64,000 nucleotides of DNA from Rhizobacter sp. GTDB taxonomy: Bacteria > Pseudomonadota > Gammaproteobacteria > Burkholderiales > Burkholderiaceae_C. A program made the position numbers and the translations under genes. Within the stretch, counting starts at the first letter, position 1. Each line of letters opens with the position of its first letter. This document shows, in pieces, positions 25,180 to 33,417 of this stretch. The notes below the pieces were generated by a model. It searched no databases. It was not told the origin of the DNA and worked only from the letters and a program-made list of their open reading frames with translations. The stretch is from the NCBI GenBank assembly GCA_019635355.1, contig JAHBZQ010000001.1, forward strand, positions 1,178,001-1,242,000, given 5' to 3'.

Positions 25180-25548
25180 TTACTCGAAGTCGTCTCCCGC
25201 AGGGATGTCGCCTTGGACAACCCCCTTAAGTTTGTGGCTCGCGTGAAATGTGACGACGTTGCGGGCCTTGATCGGGATGGCCTCGCCCGTGCGCGGGTTA
25301 CGGCCGGGCCGCGGCGCCTTGCGGCGAATGTTGAAGTTGCCAAACCCCGACATCTTGACGTCTTCTCCCGCAACCAGCGTGCCATGGATGATGTCGAAGA
25401 AGGCTTCGACCATGTCCTTGGATTCGCGCTTGTTCAGCCCGAGCCGCTCGAACAACAGCTCAGCCAGCTCGGCCTTGGTCAGCGTCGGCGTCTCCAGCGT
25501 CGGGAGAATCACCCGGTCGGGCGCTTTCTCTGGAGGTGGGGTGCTCAT
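25180..25548 (-). CDS. ihfA: Integration host factor subunit alpha
   Basis: A 122-residue HU/IHF-fold DNA-bending protein. Hallmarks are TLTKAELAELLFERLGLNKR at the N-terminus, the GFGNF turn and the beta-arm signature RKAPRPGRNPRTGEAIPI. It has about 20 extra N-terminal residues compared with E. coli IhfA. The ATG at 25548 starts 17 bp after the pheT stop; the classic pheS-pheT-ihfA order supports the alpha assignment over beta. Confidence 0.95.
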   Translation of the reverse strand: MSTPPPEKAPDRVILPTLETPTLTKAELAELLFERLGLNKRESKDMVEAFFDIIHGTLVAGEDVKMSGFGNFNIRRKAPRPGRNPRTGEAIPIKARNVVTFHASHKLKGVVQGDIPAGDDFE

Positions 25549-25565
25549 TCGGGTTATCCAGTAGG

Positions 25566-27986
25566 TCAAGCGCGCAGCCGAACGCCGAGCTTCTGGCTGA
25601 GCGCAGCCACCACGTCAGCCTTGACCGACTCGATGCGCTCGTCGGTCAGCGTGCTCGAGTCGTCCAGGATCTCCAGGCGCAGCGCCAAGCTGCGCTCACC
25701 GGCCGCCATGTCGGTCGACGCTCCGGCGGCGGGCTTGTAGACGTCGAAGAGCTTCACCGAGCGCACGAGTTGCGAGTTCGCCGCTTTGGCAGCGTCGATC
25801 AGCGCATCGTGGCTCACCTGCTCACCAGCGATCACCGCGATGTCGCGCCAGGCAGATTGCTGGCGCGGAATGGATTGGAAGGCCGGCAGTGGCTGCTCCA
25901 TCAGTGCCGCCGCATCGAGTTCAAACACCACTGGCGTGCCCGGAAGCTCGTAGGCCTGGCGCCACTGCGGGTGCAACTCGCCGACGAAGCCGATGGCGCG
26001 GCCATCGACCTCGACACGCGCCGAACGCCCCGGGTGCAACGCAGGGTGAGTCGCCGGCACGAAGCGCGCGACACGTGGCGCCAGCAGCGCTTCCACGTCG
26101 CCCTTCGCATCGAAGAAATCGACTTGGCGTGCCTTGGTGCCCCACTGGAGCTCGTCGACCGACTCGTAAGCCAACCCCGCCACGCGCATCGGCTGTTCGA
26201 TGCCCGCCACCGTGCCCACACCATCGATCACAGCCGCATCTCGCTTGAAGACACGCCCGACCTCTGAAATGCGCACCCGCGTGGCCTTGCGGGCGAGGTT
26301 GAAGCGCAGCACCGAAACGAGGCTGCCGATCAGGCCCGAGCGCATCACCGACAGCGGGCTCGCAATCGGATTGAGCACGCGGATCGGGTTGTCATTGCCC
26401 GCAAGCTCGCGCTCCCAGCGTTCCTCGACAAAGCTGAAGTTGATCGTCTCCTGATAGTCGAGTGCCGCCAACGCATGGCGCAGCGCATGCACACCGCGGC
26501 GCGACTCGCTGCGCACATGCGCGCGGATCGGCGCCACCGGCGGGGTGTCGGGCAGGTTCTGATAGCCCAGCACGCGCACGACTTCTTCGATCAGGTCTTC
26601 CTCGATCTGCAAATCGAAACGCCAGCTCGGCGGCGTGACGGTCAGCAGGCCCGGCGCTTCGGTCACGTCCAGGCCCAGGCGGCGCAGCACTTCCACGCAC
26701 TGGGCCTGCGTGACCGGCATGCCGATCACCTTGGCTGCGCGCTCGACGCGCAGCGGCACCGGCTTGCGTGCCGGCAGCTCGGTCGTCTGGTCATCCATCG
26801 CACCCGGCTCACCACCGCAGATGTCGAGGATGAGCTGCGTGATGCGCTCGATGTGCTCAACCGTCTGCGCTGGATCGACGCCACGCTCGAAACGATGACC
26901 AGCATCGGTGCTGAAGTTGTAGCGGCGCGAACGCCCTGCCACCGCCTCGGGCCACCAGAAGGCAGCCTCGACGTAGACGTTGCGCGTGTCGTCGGACACG
27001 GCCGTTGCATCACCACCCATGATGCCGGCGAGCGACTCGACGGCCCGATCGTCAGCAATCACCCCGACCTGCTCGTCGACTTCGATCGTGTTGCCGTTCA
27101 ACAGTTTGAGCTGCTCGCCTTTGCGACCCCAACGCACGACGAGGCCGCCGTGGATCTTGTCGAGATCGAAGATGTGCGATGGGCGGCCGTACTCGAACAT
27201 CACATAGTTCGAGATGTCGACGAGTGCCGTCACCGAGCGCTGGCCACAACGCGCAAGGCGGTCGATCATCCATGCAGGAGTTTTTGCCTTGGTGTCGACG
27301 TTGCGGATGATCCGGCCCGAGAACCGCCCGCACAGATCGGGCGCTTCGATGCGCACCGGCAGCTTGTCGGCGTGAGCCACTTTCGCCTTCGCGAAGTTCG
27401 GTTTCAGCAACGGCGATCCCGTCAGCGCTGCCACTTCGCGTGCGATGCCGTAGACGCTCAAGCCGTGCCCGAGGTTCGGCGTGAGCTTGAGCGTGAAGAG
27501 CGTGTCGTCGAGTTTCAGGTGCTCGCGGATCGAGGCACCCACCGGCGCGTCGTCGGCGAGGATCAAGAGACCGCCGTGGTCCTCCGACAATTTGAGTTCG
27601 CGGGCCGAGCACAACATGCCCTGGCTCTCAACGCCGCGCAGCTTGCCGAGCTTGATCTCGAACAGTGCACCGCCCTCTTCCGCCGGCGGCAACTTGGCGC
27701 CCACCAGCGCACATGGCACCTTGATGCCGGGACGCACGTTGGGTGCGCCACAGACGATGTTGAGCGTCGGGCCGCTGCCCGTGCGCACCTGGCAGACATT
27801 GAGGCGATCGGCGTTGGGATGACGCGCGACGTCCAGCACCTCGGCGACCACCACGTTGGAGAACGGCGGCGCGACCGGGCGCAGCTCTTCGACCTCCATG
27901 CCGGACATGGTCAGCAGGTCGGCCAACTGCTCGGTGTTGAGGGGCGGGTTGCAGAACTCCCGCAGCCAGGACTCTGGAAATTGCAT
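25566..27986 (-). CDS. pheT: Phenylalanine--tRNA ligase, beta subunit
   Basis: An 806-residue subunit of the (alpha-beta)2 enzyme. In order: the tRNA-binding EMAP-like domain (about 40-150), the B3/B4 editing domain (about 210-390), B5 (about 405-470), the catalytic-like core, and the C-terminal ferredoxin-like anticodon-binding domain (about 715-806). It lies 18 bp after pheS on the same strand and continues the thrS-infC-rpmI-rplT run. Confidence 0.97.
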   Translation of the reverse strand: MQFPESWLREFCNPPLNTEQLADLLTMSGMEVEELRPVAPPFSNVVVAEVLDVARHPNADRLNVCQVRTGSGPTLNIVCGAPNVRPGIKVPCALVGAKLPPAEEGGALFEIKLGKLRGVESQGMLCSARELKLSEDHGGLLILADDAPVGASIREHLKLDDTLFTLKLTPNLGHGLSVYGIAREVAALTGSPLLKPNFAKAKVAHADKLPVRIEAPDLCGRFSGRIIRNVDTKAKTPAWMIDRLARCGQRSVTALVDISNYVMFEYGRPSHIFDLDKIHGGLVVRWGRKGEQLKLLNGNTIEVDEQVGVIADDRAVESLAGIMGGDATAVSDDTRNVYVEAAFWWPEAVAGRSRRYNFSTDAGHRFERGVDPAQTVEHIERITQLILDICGGEPGAMDDQTTELPARKPVPLRVERAAKVIGMPVTQAQCVEVLRRLGLDVTEAPGLLTVTPPSWRFDLQIEEDLIEEVVRVLGYQNLPDTPPVAPIRAHVRSESRRGVHALRHALAALDYQETINFSFVEERWERELAGNDNPIRVLNPIASPLSVMRSGLIGSLVSVLRFNLARKATRVRISEVGRVFKRDAAVIDGVGTVAGIEQPMRVAGLAYESVDELQWGTKARQVDFFDAKGDVEALLAPRVARFVPATHPALHPGRSARVEVDGRAIGFVGELHPQWRQAYELPGTPVVFELDAAALMEQPLPAFQSIPRQQSAWRDIAVIAGEQVSHDALIDAAKAANSQLVRSVKLFDVYKPAAGASTDMAAGERSLALRLEILDDSSTLTDERIESVKADVVAALSQKLGVRLRA

Positions 27987-28004
27987 CTCGTCGTCTGCTC
28001 TGGA

Positions 28005-29048
28005 TTACTTGAATTGAGAGAGGAAGCGCAGGTCGCCTTCGAAGAACATGCGCAGGTCGCTCACGCCGTAGCGCAACATCGCCAGGCGGTCGATGCCCGA
28101 ACCGAAGGCGAAGCCGATGTAGCGCTCCGGGTCGAGCCCCATGTTGCGCACGACCTGCGGGTGCACTTGGCCCGAGCCCGACACTTCCAGCCAGCGGCCC
28201 TTCAACGGCCCGCGTTCGAACATGATGTCGATCTCGGCGCTGGGCTCGGTGAAGGGAAAGTAGCTGGGGCGGAAGCGCAGCTTGAGCTCGGTCGTCTCGA
28301 AGAAGGCCTGGATGAAGTCGAGGTACATCGACTTCAGATCCTTGAAGCTCACGTTCTCGCCGATCCACAGGCCTTCGACCTGGTGGAACATCGGCGAGTG
28401 CGTGGCGTCGCTGTCGACGCGGTAGGTGCGGCCCGGCGCGATGACGCGGATGTCGGGCATCTTCGACTGGCCTTCGTACTTCTTCGCGTGCGCCTGGGCA
28501 TATCGCACCTGCATCGGCGAGGTGTGCGGGCGCAGGTTGAGCCAGCGGCCTTCTGCGTCTTTCATGTCGACGTAGAAGGTGTCCTGCATCGAACGCGCCG
28601 GGTGGTTCTCGGGGTTGTTGAGCGCGGTGAAGCTGTACCAGTCGGTTTCGATCTCGGGGCCGTCGGCCACGTCGAACCCCATCGAGCCGAAGATCGCCTC
28701 GATGCGCTCCATCGTGCGGGTGATCGGGTGCAGGCCAGCGGTGCCGCGTTTGCGGCCGGGCAGCGTGACGTCGAGCGCTTCGGCTTTCAGCTGCGCCTGC
28801 AGTTCCGCATCGGCCAGAGCCTGGCGGCGTGCATTCAGCGCAGCTTCGACACGCTGCTTGGCGGCGTTGATGTCAGCGCCTCGGGTCTTCTTCTCTTCGG
28901 GCGATAGGGCGGCCAGGCCCTTGAGCAACTCGGTGACACGCCCGGCTTTGCCGAGGTAGCGCGCCTTGGCGTTCTCCAGATCGGCAGGTGCGGCGGCCTC
29001 GTTGAAGTCGGCCTGCGCAGCTTGCACCAGTTGATCGAGATCGTTCAT
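28005..29048 (-). CDS. pheS: Phenylalanine--tRNA ligase, alpha subunit
   Basis: A 347-residue class II catalytic subunit. The N-terminal coiled coil (residues 1-90) binds tRNA; motif 2 (RPHTSPMQVRY ... HQVEGL) and motif 3 (GFAFGSGIDRLAMLRYG) form the active site. The start is MNDLDQL at 29048, judged from family length. The frame stays open 33 codons further upstream through the terminator hairpin. It lies 116 bp after rplT. Confidence 0.96.
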   Translation of the reverse strand: MNDLDQLVQAAQADFNEAAAPADLENAKARYLGKAGRVTELLKGLAALSPEEKKTRGADINAAKQRVEAALNARRQALADAELQAQLKAEALDVTLPGRKRGTAGLHPITRTMERIEAIFGSMGFDVADGPEIETDWYSFTALNNPENHPARSMQDTFYVDMKDAEGRWLNLRPHTSPMQVRYAQAHAKKYEGQSKMPDIRVIAPGRTYRVDSDATHSPMFHQVEGLWIGENVSFKDLKSMYLDFIQAFFETTELKLRFRPSYFPFTEPSAEIDIMFERGPLKGRWLEVSGSGQVHPQVVRNMGLDPERYIGFAFGSGIDRLAMLRYGVSDLRMFFEGDLRFLSQFK

Positions 29049-29087
29049 CGGTTCAGTGGGACGGAAGAATGCGGATTCGGGACAAAC

Positions 29088-29116
29088 AAAAAAGGCCGCA
29101 CACGAGGTCGGCCTTT
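29088..29116 (-). terminator. Terminator or attenuator between rplT and pheS
   Basis: On the minus strand AAAGGCCG and CGGCCTTT enclose ten bases and are followed by TTTTG. Located 40 bp before the pheS start, it is where E. coli has the pheM attenuator. I did not find a separate Phe-rich leader peptide with its own stop. Confidence 0.75.
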
Positions 29117-29164
29117 GAAAGCTTGCGTGCGCCGGGCCGTACTGCACCCGGCGTGATCACGACA

Positions 29165-29521
29165 TCAAGCGAGCTGGGCCTTCACCTTCTCGACGATGCT
29201 GCCGAAAGCGGCAGGATCATTCACAGCCATGTCGGCAAGGACCTTACGGTCGATGTCAATGTTGGCCTTCTTCAGGCCGGCCATGAACTTGCTGTAGGTG
29301 ACACCCAGGCCACGGCTCGCCGCGTTGATACGGGCGATCCAGAGCTGGCGGAACACACGCTTCTTGGTACGGCGATCGCGATAGGCATATTGCCCAGCGC
29401 GCATGACCGCTTCCTTGGCGATGCGGAATACGTTCTTGCGGCGGCCGCGGAAACCCTTGGCGAGTGCGAGAACTTTCTTGTGACGAGCACGTGCGGTTAC
29501 ACCACGTTTGACGCGAGGCAT
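29165..29521 (-). CDS. rplT: 50S ribosomal protein L20
   Basis: A 118-residue, highly basic protein of the usual length (PRVKRGVTARARHKKVLALA at the N-terminus). It binds 23S rRNA early in assembly and in several bacteria represses its own operon by binding the rpmI leader. It lies 19 bp after rpmI. Confidence 0.98.
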   Translation of the reverse strand: MPRVKRGVTARARHKKVLALAKGFRGRRKNVFRIAKEAVMRAGQYAYRDRRTKKRVFRQLWIARINAASRGLGVTYSKFMAGLKKANIDIDRKVLADMAVNDPAAFGSIVEKVKAQLA

Positions 29522-29540
29522 GACGTTTCCTTTCTAGAAA

Positions 29541-29744
29541 TCAGAGACCGGCGAACGGCAGCATTTGCGCCATTCCTGCCATGTTGGTCTCGTGGACGCC
29601 GACAGCACCGCGGAGCTGGCGCTTGTTCTTCGTCGACTTCTTGGTCAGGATGTGGCGCTTGAACGCCTGACCGCGCTTGACGGTGCCACCCGGACGAACG
29701 CGAAAACGCTTCTTCGCACTGCTCTTGGTCTTCATTTTGGGCAT
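29541..29744 (-). CDS. rpmI: 50S ribosomal protein L35
   Basis: A 67-residue basic protein starting MPKMKTKSSAKKRFRV, the family consensus. An AAGGAG ribosome site precedes the ATG by a few bases. It follows a structured 123-bp gap after infC. Confidence 0.98.
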   Translation of the reverse strand: MPKMKTKSSAKKRFRVRPGGTVKRGQAFKRHILTKKSTKNKRQLRGAVGVHETNMAGMAQMLPFAGL

Positions 29745-29766
29745 GACTGCTCCTTCTAAATTGCTC

Positions 29767-29850
29767 CTGCAGGCGCCCGCGAAATCTCTCGCGGTCTTGT
29801 AAGCCTGCAGAGGCTTCTTGCATCGCCCTGGTGACCAAACCAAGGTGATG
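29767..29850 (-). promoter_or_regulatory. Structured leader before rpmI-rplT (candidate ribosomal-protein autoregulatory element)
   Basis: Two stem-loops fill the infC-rpmI gap on the minus strand. The first (29821-29850) pairs CATC-A-CCTTGG with CCAGGG-C-GATG around an eight-base loop. The second (29767-29810) has an outer CTGCAGGC/GCCTGCAG stem with an inner CCGCGA/TCGCGG hairpin. In E. coli and Bacillus, L20 binds RNA structures in this operon to repress rpmI-rplT. That these stems do the same here is an inference. Confidence 0.5.
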
Positions 29851-29867
29851 AACTCTTCAAACCAGCT

Positions 29868-30416
29868 CTATCGCTTCTTCGGCCCGAGGACCATGATCAT
29901 CTGGCGGCCTTCGAGCTTGGGCATATTCTCGACCACCGAGCAATCTGCCAGGTCGTCGCGAATGCGCTCGAGAAGCCGCATGCCGATGTCCTGGTGGGTG
30001 ATCTCGCGGCCGCGGTAGCGCAGCGTGACCTTGCCTTTGTCGCCGTCTTCCTCGATGAAGCGGCGCAGGTTGCGCAGCTTGATCTGGTAGTCGCCTTCAT
30101 CGGTACCCGGGCGGAACTTGACTTCCTTGATCTCGATGACTTTTTGCTTGGACTTGGCTTCCGCCGCGCGCTTCTGCTCCTGGTACTTGAACTTGCCGTA
30201 GTCCATCAAGCGGCACACAGGCGGGTCGGCCTGCGCGGCGATCTCGACAAGGTCAACGTCCAGCTCACCTGCCATCCGCAAAGCTTCTTGCAGGGGGACG
30301 ATGCCCAGCGGCTCGTTCTCCACCCCGTTCAGCCGGACTTCCGGCGCCATGATTTCGCGGTTCAGGCGGTGCTTGCGTTCCACGTTGGGAGCGCGGCGGT
30401 CAGCAAAGGTAGCGAT
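29868..30416 (-). CDS. infC: Translation initiation factor IF-3 with non-canonical ATC start
   Basis: A 182-residue protein with the N-domain (about 15-85, NREIMAPEVRLNGVENEPLG), lysine-rich linker and C-domain. The mature N-terminus should read (fM)ATFADRRAPNVERKHR, which places the start at an ATC codon at 30414-30416, with AAGGAT upstream. A GTG at 30383 would remove the conserved first eleven residues. Rare AUU/AUC/AUA starts are the known autoregulatory device of infC: IF3 rejects its own codon when abundant. It lies 77 bp after thrS. Confidence 0.93.
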   Translation of the reverse strand: MATFADRRAPNVERKHRLNREIMAPEVRLNGVENEPLGIVPLQEALRMAGELDVDLVEIAAQADPPVCRLMDYGKFKYQEQKRAAEAKSKQKVIEIKEVKFRPGTDEGDYQIKLRNLRRFIEEDGDKGKVTLRYRGREITHQDIGMRLLERIRDDLADCSVVENMPKLEGRQMIMVLGPKKR

Positions 30417-30493
30417 AGTTCAAATCCTTCAGCGAACCCCAAGGCGACAGGGCCCAAAAACAATCAACGCGCGCCAGGCAACCGGACCTTTCG

Positions 30494-32413
30494 TCAAACA
30501 CGATTGGCAATGTCACCCGCGATCTTCGAGCTGAAGTCGGCGAGGGGCATCACACCGAGGTCTTGGTTGCCGCGAGCGCGCACGGCAACAGCCCCGTTCG
30601 CCTTCTCCTTGTCACCAACGACCAGGAGGAACGGGACCTTTTGCAGGGAATGCTCGCGGATTTTACGGGTAATTTTCTCGTTGCGCAAATCGCTTTCGAC
30701 TCTAAGCCCTTGTTTTTGAAGCGTTTTCACCACCTCCGAGGCGTAATCCGCCTGGTCGTCGGTGATGCTCATGACCACCGCCTGCACCGGCGACAGCCAG
30801 ACCGGCAGCGCGCCCGCGTGTTGCTCGATCAGGATGCCGATGAATCGCTCCAGGCTGCCGACGATGGCCCGATGGAGCATCAAGGGCCGATGTCGGGCGC
30901 CGTCTTCACCCACGAAATCGGCGTCCAGGCGCTCCGGCAGGTTCGGATCGACCTGGATCGTGCCGCACTGCCAGGGGCGCCCGAGCGCATCCTTCAGCGT
31001 GTACTCGATCTTCGGGCCGTAGAACGCCCCCTCGCCCGGCAGGTACTCGAATTCACAGCCGGACGCACGCAAGCCGTCGGCCAGGGCGGCCTCGGCCTTG
31101 TCCCAGCTTTCTTCGGTCCCGATGCGGTTCTCGGGCCGCGTGGAGAGCTTGTAGATGATGTCGGTGAAGCCGAAGTCCTTGTAGACCTTCTGCAGCAGCG
31201 TCGTGAACGCCGTCACCTCGGCCTGGATGTGCGCTTCGGTACAGAAGATGTGACCATCGTCCTGCGTGAAGCCGCGCACGCGCATGATCCCGTGCAGGCC
31301 GCCCGTCGGCTCGTTGCGGTGGCACTGGCCGAATTCGCCGTAACGCAGCGGCAGCTCGCGGTAGCTCTTGATGCCTTGTTTGAAGATCAGGATGTGCCCG
31401 GGGCAGTTCATCGGCTTCAGCGCGTACTCGCGCTTCTCCGATTCCGTGGTGAACATGTTCTCGCGGTACTTGTCCCAGTGGCCGGTCTTCTCCCACAGGC
31501 CCTTGTCGAGGATCTGCGGCCCCTTCACCTCCTGATAGCCGTTCTCGCGGTAGACGCGGCGCATGTACTGCTCGACCTCCTGCCAGATCGTCCAGCCCTT
31601 GGGATGCCAGAAGACCGTGCCGGGTGAATGCTCGTCGATGTGGAAAAGATCCAGCTCACGCCCGAGTCGACGGTGGTCGCGCTTCTCGGCTTCCTCGAGC
31701 ATGTGCAGGTACTGCTGCAACTCGTCTTTGGTGGCCCAGGCCGTGCCATAGACCCGCTGCAGCATCTCGTTGCGATGGTCACCGCGCCAATAGGCACCAG
31801 CCACCTTCATCAGCTTGAAGTGCTTCAACTTGCCCGTACTCGGCACGTGCGGGCCGCGGCAGAGGTCTTCGAACTTGCCTTCGCGGTACAGCGAGACGTC
31901 TTCGTTCGCCGGGATGCTCGCGATGATTTCGGCCTTGTAGTGCTCGCCCAGGCTCTTGAAATAGGCCACGGCCTCGTCGCGCGGCAGCACACGGCGCTCG
32001 ACCTTCTCGTCCTTCTTCGCCAGCTCCGTCATCTTGGCTTCGATGGCGACCAGGTCTTCGGGCGTGAAGGGTCGCTTGTACGAGAAGTCGTAATAGAAGC
32101 CGTTTTCGATGACCGGGCCGATCGTGACCTGCGCCTCGGGGAAGAGCTCCTTCACCGCATACGCCAGCAGGTGCGCGGTCGAATGGCGGATGACTTCCAG
32201 TCCGTCGGCGTCCTTGTCGGTCAGGATCGCCAGCGTCGTGTCGGCTTCGATGCGGTGGCTGGTGTCGACGACCTTGGCCTCGGCGCCCTGCCCCACGCGG
32301 CCCGCCAAAGCGGCCTTGGCCAGGCCGGCACCGATGGAGGCCGCGACCTCGGCCACCGTCACGGGGCCTTCGAACTGACGCTTGGAACCGTCGGGCAACT
32401 GAATGGAAATCAT
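30494..32413 (-). CDS. thrS: Threonine--tRNA ligase
   Basis: A 639-residue class II synthetase with N-terminal TGS domain (1-62), the editing domain (about 65-225; HSTAHLLAYAVKELFP with the zinc/editing histidines), the catalytic core (about 240-535) and C-terminal anticodon domain (about 540-639). The start is MISIQLPDGS, with GGAG about ten bases upstream; a Met three codons earlier is less likely. A possible Thr-rich leader peptide and a strong hairpin lie upstream. Confidence 0.97.
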   Translation of the reverse strand: MISIQLPDGSKRQFEGPVTVAEVAASIGAGLAKAALAGRVGQGAEAKVVDTSHRIEADTTLAILTDKDADGLEVIRHSTAHLLAYAVKELFPEAQVTIGPVIENGFYYDFSYKRPFTPEDLVAIEAKMTELAKKDEKVERRVLPRDEAVAYFKSLGEHYKAEIIASIPANEDVSLYREGKFEDLCRGPHVPSTGKLKHFKLMKVAGAYWRGDHRNEMLQRVYGTAWATKDELQQYLHMLEEAEKRDHRRLGRELDLFHIDEHSPGTVFWHPKGWTIWQEVEQYMRRVYRENGYQEVKGPQILDKGLWEKTGHWDKYRENMFTTESEKREYALKPMNCPGHILIFKQGIKSYRELPLRYGEFGQCHRNEPTGGLHGIMRVRGFTQDDGHIFCTEAHIQAEVTAFTTLLQKVYKDFGFTDIIYKLSTRPENRIGTEESWDKAEAALADGLRASGCEFEYLPGEGAFYGPKIEYTLKDALGRPWQCGTIQVDPNLPERLDADFVGEDGARHRPLMLHRAIVGSLERFIGILIEQHAGALPVWLSPVQAVVMSITDDQADYASEVVKTLQKQGLRVESDLRNEKITRKIREHSLQKVPFLLVVGDKEKANGAVAVRARGNQDLGVMPLADFSSKIAGDIANRV

Positions 32414-32434
32414 GATGAGCAAACTCCAGAAAGC

Positions 32435-32463
32435 AAAAAGCGCGGTGACGAACCGCGCTTTTT
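32435..32463 (-). terminator. Hairpin terminator upstream of thrS
   Basis: AAAAAGCGCGG and CCGCGCTTTTT form an 11-base-pair stem with a seven-base loop. It stands 39 bases after the stop of the Thr-rich mini-ORF and 22 bases before the thrS start, too close to be only a terminator for the gene upstream without also affecting thrS; attenuation is therefore possible. Confidence 0.75.
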
Positions 32464-32501
32464 GATGATGACGAGAAGAGACGTGACGAAGCCGCGGCCG
32501 A

Positions 32502-32540
32502 CTAAACCTTTACCTGCCGGGTCGTAGTTCGCGGTGTCAT
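32502..32540 (-). CDS. Possible threonine leader peptide (12 aa)
   Basis: An ATG-to-TAG frame encoding MTPRTTTRQVKV. Four of its twelve codons are Thr (ACA, then ACT-ACG-ACC in a row). GAGAAGGG lies 10-17 bases before the ATG and could be a ribosome site. It is followed by a terminator-like hairpin and then thrS, the layout of amino-acid attenuation. In E. coli thrS is instead controlled by a translational operator. The short length and unresolved antiterminator keep confidence moderate. Confidence 0.45.
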   Translation of the reverse strand: MTPRTTTRQVKV

Positions 32541-32604
32541 AACCAGGGTGCCCTTCTCGCTCTTGTGGATTGCCAGTGGTGTACTGGGGAGCAGGAATTC
32601 TAGT

Positions 32605-33375
32605 TCAGCCCCGCGCGCGGTATTCGGAAAAGATGCCCAGTTCCACATACCGGCTCGACTCCAACAGACCTGCGGCGCTGAGCGACGCGATGACCTGGGC
32701 GGGCGGAATGCAGCCGGCGATGGTGTCCCAGTAATAGCGCCACAGCATCGGCGTGGTGGACGACTTCGACACGAAGCGCGCCAGCAGAGGCACCACACCG
32801 CGCATATAGGCCTTGAGCACCCAGGTGCCGAGCCGGCTCTGCGGCATCGTGATCTCGAGGATGAGCAATCGGCCGCCCGGCTTCAGCACGCGGCGGAACT
32901 CGGCACAAGCCTTCGAGAAGTCGCTGATGTGACGCAGCGCGTAGCCCATCACCAGGAAGTCGACCGAGGCGTCGGGCACCGGAATCTCTTCCGCACGGCC
33001 CAGCTTGCACACCACTTCAGCCGGCAGCTTGGCCTGAGCCATCATGCCGGGGCTGGGGTCGACACCGATCAGCTTCGACGGCTCGCCCGTGATCTTCAAA
33101 ATCTCTTGCGACACGATGCCCGTGCCCATGCCCACGTCCACCACCATCATCCCGGGCTTGAGACCCGCGCGCTTCAGCGCACGCCCCCGGTAGCTCGGGC
33201 CGGTGCCAAAGCCCAGAATGGCTTCGAGCTTGTTGTAGTCGACCGCCGTGTCGTCGAAAGTCTTGCGCAGGAAACTCTCGCGGGCCTGCAGGTCGTCGGA
33301 CGGGTAATAGTCCGGCAGCGGCTGGTGCGGAAGTTGAACGGCTTGGGCACTCGGGCGGCCTTGCGGCGTGGTCAT
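32605..33375 (-). CDS. Class I SAM-dependent methyltransferase (UbiE/COQ5-like)
   Basis: A 256-residue protein with SAM-binding motif I VVDVGMGTGIVS (residues 78-89), motif II-like PVPDASVDFLVMGYALRHI and post-II LKPGGRLLILE. The set resembles UbiE/MenG quinone methyltransferases, but a 45-residue N-terminal extension and the C-terminal membrane-facing region (LKAYMRGVVPLLARF) differ, so the substrate is uncertain. It lies 42 bp after the patatin-like gene on the same strand. Confidence 0.8.
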   Translation of the reverse strand: MTTPQGRPSAQAVQLPHQPLPDYYPSDDLQARESFLRKTFDDTAVDYNKLEAILGFGTGPSYRGRALKRAGLKPGMMVVDVGMGTGIVSQEILKITGEPSKLIGVDPSPGMMAQAKLPAEVVCKLGRAEEIPVPDASVDFLVMGYALRHISDFSKACAEFRRVLKPGGRLLILEITMPQSRLGTWVLKAYMRGVVPLLARFVSKSSTTPMLWRYYWDTIAGCIPPAQVIASLSAAGLLESSRYVELGIFSEYRARG

Positions 33376-33417
33376 GTACGGCTCCTCCTGTGGTGGACGA
33401 CGGTCGTGTGTCGGTGA

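Noticed and set aside
29049..29147. Phe-containing in-frame extension upstream of pheS (5 Phe in 33 codons), a possible pheM-like leader
   Set aside because: It has no stop of its own, starts with GTG without a ribosome site, and the two Phe pairs fall partly in the terminator T-run. A terminator alone is supported.
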